Assembly (NCBI GenBank): GCA_033297205.1
Contig: MU859278.1
Span: 1-56,926, forward strand
DNA from: Pseudoneurospora amorphoporcata
Taxonomy: Eukaryota > Ascomycota > Sordariomycetes > Sordariales > Sordariaceae
Length of the DNA stretch: 56,926 nucleotides
Reading direction: 5' to 3'
A program made the translations under genes and the position numbers. This document shows, piece after piece, positions 54,236 through 56,926 of the stretch. Numbering within the stretch: position 1 is the first letter of the stretch; every line of letters begins with the position of its first letter. A model generated the notes under the pieces. The model ran no database searches. It was not told the origin of the DNA and saw nothing but the letters and a program-made list of their open reading frames with translations.

Positions 54236-55445
54236 ATCCGATATAGCGACTATATAGGCCTGCCTAGACTTCCGCTCAACTAGTAAACACATATTCATCG
54301 TATATTACTTTAGTAAAAATTTGGTGGGCAACGATATTATTATATTATTTATACTAATAATATATATAAAAATTAATAATTTAATTGAAATTATTATATT
54401 GCTGCTATTATTATTATTATTAAAGTAAATTATAATATTAAGGAGTATTAAAGTGCGTTTACTAATTATATAAAATTATTAACTTCACCCTCTTTCAATC
54501 TAAACTAGAGGCGCCGCTACATGTCATAAGTCTGGCACTCAGAGGTAATGCCTAGCTTCTATATACTAGGCCTATACCTGGCTTCCATATACTAGGCCTG
54601 TGCCTGGCTTCTATGTGCCAGGCCTGTGCCTGCCGAGGGTTCTCCATACCACTCAGCTTGTCTCGACTCGCTCGGCTCGCTCGGCTTACCTCGGCCCAGT
54701 CTTAGCGTTTCTAGCACCTTCTTCCTCGCACTCCTTTTGTATATTTAGTCGTACCCAGTCTAGCTCCCAGACTGGCTCAGTCTTCTTACTCCTTGTCGAA
54801 TATTATAGCTTTCATCAAGGCTTACCTGTGTGTCAACCTCGTAGAACCCTTACACTGCGTACTCCCAACCCAGCCCCCTCTATTAAATAGATTGATATTA
54901 TTAAGATTAAACTTTGCGATAATTATTTTAATATTAATAATTTTAATATTAAATTAGAGTTCCTTACTAATAAGGCGGACCTTTCTACTATTACAAAAAT
55001 AAAATTCTGTAAATTTCTCCCTGCTACTATCGTCGCTACTACTATTATTCCTATAAACAAATTTAAGCTTCTTACTATTATAGAAATTAAATTATATAAA
55101 TTTCTAACTGTTACTATACCCTTATTAGTATAAAATAATAATAATAAAAAAGAAGATAGCTTAATGAAAAAAATATTGTATTATTTTTCGTATTTAATAT
55201 TTAAGAATTAAGAAATAATAAACAAATTTATTATAAAAGTAAAAAAATCTATTCTACGCGTATGGTTCTCTATCGTTAAAAGGAAGCTATATAATGACTT
55301 TAAAGGTAAATTAATAGAATATAATTTTAAATATACTAAAGGATCGGCCTATACCGGATCGCATTCGACTATTATTAGTATAAAACTTCGCCTAAGTGTT
55401 ATAATAAGTAAAAAAGGCTATAAATAAAAGGTAAAGGCTATTTAT
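54236..55445. repeat. AT-rich tract with RIP-like composition
   Basis: Two blocks (about 54280-54500 and 54890-55445) are strongly AT-rich, full of TA/TAA/TTA and empty of genes, the pattern left by RIP on an old transposon. Between them, 54530-54890 has near-normal base composition, with a tandem repeat and pyrimidine-rich sequence resembling an LTR leader. The original element cannot be identified. Confidence 0.65.
54549..54634. repeat. 26-bp tandem repeat, 3.3 copies
   Basis: Units 54549-54574, 54575-54600 and 54601-54626 follow TGCCTGGCTTCTATATACTA-GGCCTG, with a partial fourth unit. Each unit has inverted ends (CCTGGC/GCCAGG), best kept in the third. Confidence 0.9.
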
Positions 55446-55448
55446 TTT

Positions 55449-55541
55449 TGTTTGCTGCAATGCCCTAACTAGCCTATGATGATAGTACTAGTATAGGGAC
55501 GCTATAGTGAACTATGCACTTGTAGCTAAGCGGAGCGGAAG
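55449..55541 (+). repeat. 93-bp direct repeat, copy 1
   Basis: Starts TGTTTGCTGCAATGCCCTAA and matches 56834-56926 at 89 of 93 positions by my count. The 5' flanks of the two copies differ, so the left boundary is real. The right boundary cannot be set because copy 2 runs out of the window. It may be the start of an LTR. Confidence 0.8.
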
Positions 55542-55700
55542 CGGTGGTACGACAGCAGTGCTGAAGGAAGTAGCGTGATTGTAGATATAATAGGAGTGTT
55601 GTAAAAGAAGTCTTAGAGAGGACTTTGCTCTCAAGACAGAAGATTACAGTGAACTCTGCACTGTGGAAAACAACTTATTATAGTGAACTCTGTACTATAA
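55502..55700. repeat. three related short palindromes
   Basis: CTATAGTGAACTATGCACTTGTAG (55502-55525), ACAGTGAACTCTGCACTGT (55646-55664) and TTATAGT...ACTATAA (55678-55700) share the core AGTGAACTCTG-ACT with complementary ends. They could form hairpins in RNA or serve as protein sites. Confidence 0.75.
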
Positions 55701-55948
55701 GAAAAGACCGTATTGTATTGCTTGAGTGTCTTTGCTTGCTTAAGGGGTAACTAACTAGAGGAGAGGAGAGTAGTCTTTATATACATGAATGCTGAGTGTC
55801 TGGAAGCTTCTAGAGTGTAGAAGTGCTTGTAAGAGTACTATACTATAAAAAGAAAGAGTTGAATCTATGAGTTTCTGTTGCATTCTATAATGACAAATCA
55901 ACCTAGAGAGAATGCTGAATAGGTTCGAGAATCCAAAACGCAGTGGTG

Positions 55949-55953
55949 AAACC
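55949..55953. other. target-site duplication AAACC (left)
   Basis: AAACC occurs directly left of the first LTR and again directly right of the second (56484-56488), the 5-bp duplication expected of LTR-element integration. Confidence 0.8.
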
Positions 55954-56093
55954 TGTCACGGCGGTGGCAGACCACCACGCTAACCAGGCCATGTTCCTAC
56001 AAAAGGATACAAGTAACCGAAGCTGGCAATTCGGTCGCTCAAGTGGTCTTATATAGTTGTCCCGAAAGAGGCACCCGAGTACATTCCGTAACA
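55954..56093 (-). repeat. LTR (3' LTR in element orientation)
   Basis: Differs from its partner at two sites: CCACGC for CAACGC-type context near 55997, and CCGTAACA for CCGTGACA at the right edge. It contains the perfect hairpin GGTGGCAGACCACC, lost in the other copy. Confidence 0.85.
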
Positions 56094-56343
56094 TTCCCCC
56101 CCTTACATTAAGAGGTTCGCCCCGAACCTCGACCTCCTCAAGACACCGTGCCAGCCAGCGACGGTTCCTAGGAGCCGATCGAACTTTTCGAACGGGAATT
56201 CTCAATTAAGCGACGGCAGAGCATCCATACGACCTGGTCGTGTGCATCTCGGTAAAAGGGAACCTATATAAGGGCATCCGAAAAATCCGAAGATTTTTTC
56301 CAACTACGAGGTTCGAACTCGTAGCCTTTTAGCTTCGGTTAAG

Positions 56344-56483
56344 TGTCACGGCGGTGGCAGACCACAACGCTAACCAGGCCATGTTCCTACAAAAGGATAC
56401 AAGTAACCGAAGCTGGCAATTCGGTCGCTCAAGTGGTCTTATATAGTTGTCCCGAAAGAGGCACCCGAGTACATTCCGTGACA
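56344..56483 (-). repeat. LTR (5' LTR in element orientation)
   Basis: Carries the intact TGTCACGG...CCGTGACA termini and the TATA box. The predicted transcript start falls at the segment complementary to the primer-binding position. Confidence 0.85.
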
Positions 56484-56833
56484 AAACCTCTGTGTTCTAG
56501 TAGATTCTGTGGAGGCTGAGTCGACTGATTCTATGACGTAGAAGGAATAGTGTCCTTAGCAATTAGCTTTCTATACTACAAGATAGTACAAGGCAATTAC
56601 AAGGCACAGTACTAGCCACACGTTAACATTTCTCTTTAGACACCGCCGCCCTACCCCTCCTGCATTTCTAACTAATTAAATCACTAGTATCTAAACTGCA
56701 GTCCACTTACCCTTTTCTAGTAGTATTCTTTTATAAATTTCGCCTAGAAATCTTGGTATTACATTCTTTTATAAAATGTCATGCCCAGTGCCAAGCCCAG
56801 ATCTATACTCAGATCTGTACCCAGATTAGCCAC

Positions 56834-56926
56834 TGTTTGCTGCAATGCCCTAACTAGCCTATGATGATAGTACTAGTATAGGGATGCTACAGTGAACTAT
56901 GCACTTGTAGCTGAGAGGAGCGGAAG
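56834..56926 (+). repeat. 93-bp direct repeat, copy 2 (cut by window end)
   Basis: Second copy of 55449-55541, in the same orientation about 1.4 kb away and enclosing the miniature LTR element. The window ends inside it. Confidence 0.8.

Larger units (their letters stand above)
55954..56483 (-). mobile_element. 530-bp miniature LTR element (TRIM-like), self-priming type
   Basis: Two 140-bp LTRs (55954-56093 and 56344-56483) begin TGTCACGG, end CCGTRACA and differ at two positions. A 250-bp interior has no full gag or pol. The element reads on the minus strand. The polypurine tract AAGGGGGGGAA (complement of 56094-56104) directly precedes the 3' LTR. In the 5' LTR a TATATAAG box (56438-56445) lies about 31 nt before AGCTTCGGTTA (complement of 56404-56414), and TAACCGAAGCT (complement of 56331-56341) stands two bases after that LTR. 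The two are perfect 11-nt complements, the arrangement used for self-priming by Tf1. It inserted between repeat arms at 55449 and 56834. Confidence 0.85.

Noticed and set aside
54600..54890. 96-codon open frame in the GC island
   Set aside because: It begins inside a tandem repeat and is serine/leucine-rich without any domain.
55903..56205. 100-codon open frame overlapping the miniature LTR element
   Set aside because: It crosses the LTR boundary and flank; the interior part may be a scrap of an old Pol C-terminus, but this cannot be shown.
1..56926. CRISPR arrays, operons, secondary-metabolite cluster
   Set aside because: No regularly spaced repeats, and genes are spaced and spliced as in fungi; no polyketide or peptide synthetase, terpene cyclase or cluster regulator set is present.

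Overview
This is nuclear DNA from a filamentous ascomycete, most likely a Sordariomycete close to Neurospora or Sordaria. The evidence is short spliceosomal introns (about 55-240 bp) with GTRNGT donors, C-rich coding third positions, intron-bearing tRNAs, many TAGGTAGGTACCT-type motifs, and an AT-rich block next to mobile-element debris that looks like the product of repeat-induced point mutation (RIP). I cannot name the species from sequence alone.

Layout: 0.7-13 kb holds conserved housekeeping genes: kynurenine 3-monooxygenase (-), methionine aminopeptidase 1 (+), the COPII cargo receptor Erv14/cornichon (+), the splicing factor Prp17/Cdc40 (+), and a seven-finger C2H2 gene (+) followed by a decayed tandem copy. 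13-17 kb holds tRNA-Ala(CGC), a purine/urate permease of the NAT family (-) with paired GATA sites upstream, and a 277-bp MITE. 19-27 kb holds an orphan 713-residue protein (-), a double zinc-knuckle protein (+), tRNA-Trp, a Rossmann-fold protein (+) and histidyl-tRNA synthetase (-), which has two starts and a CPC1/Gcn4-type site. 28-37 kb is accessory: a broken and an intact copy of a seven-membrane-segment protein family, a small secreted cysteine protein, tRNA-Thr and tRNA-Gly. 39-53 kb holds a WSC-type wall-stress sensor (-), a 5-kb stretch with no convincing gene, a 1198-residue MYND-finger protein (-) and a Swi5/Ace2-like transcription factor (-). From 54.2 kb to the end the DNA is AT-rich and full of elements.

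The strongest new observation is a complete 530-bp miniature LTR element at 55954-56483. It has 140-bp LTRs, a 5-bp target duplication, a polypurine tract and an 11-nt self-complementarity between the predicted transcript start and the primer-binding position, as in the self-priming Tf1/sushi retrotransposons. It sits inside a second, palindrome-rich repeat. Two other themes recur: intact genes accompanied by decayed paralogues, and mobile elements short enough to lie below the length that RIP is known to need.
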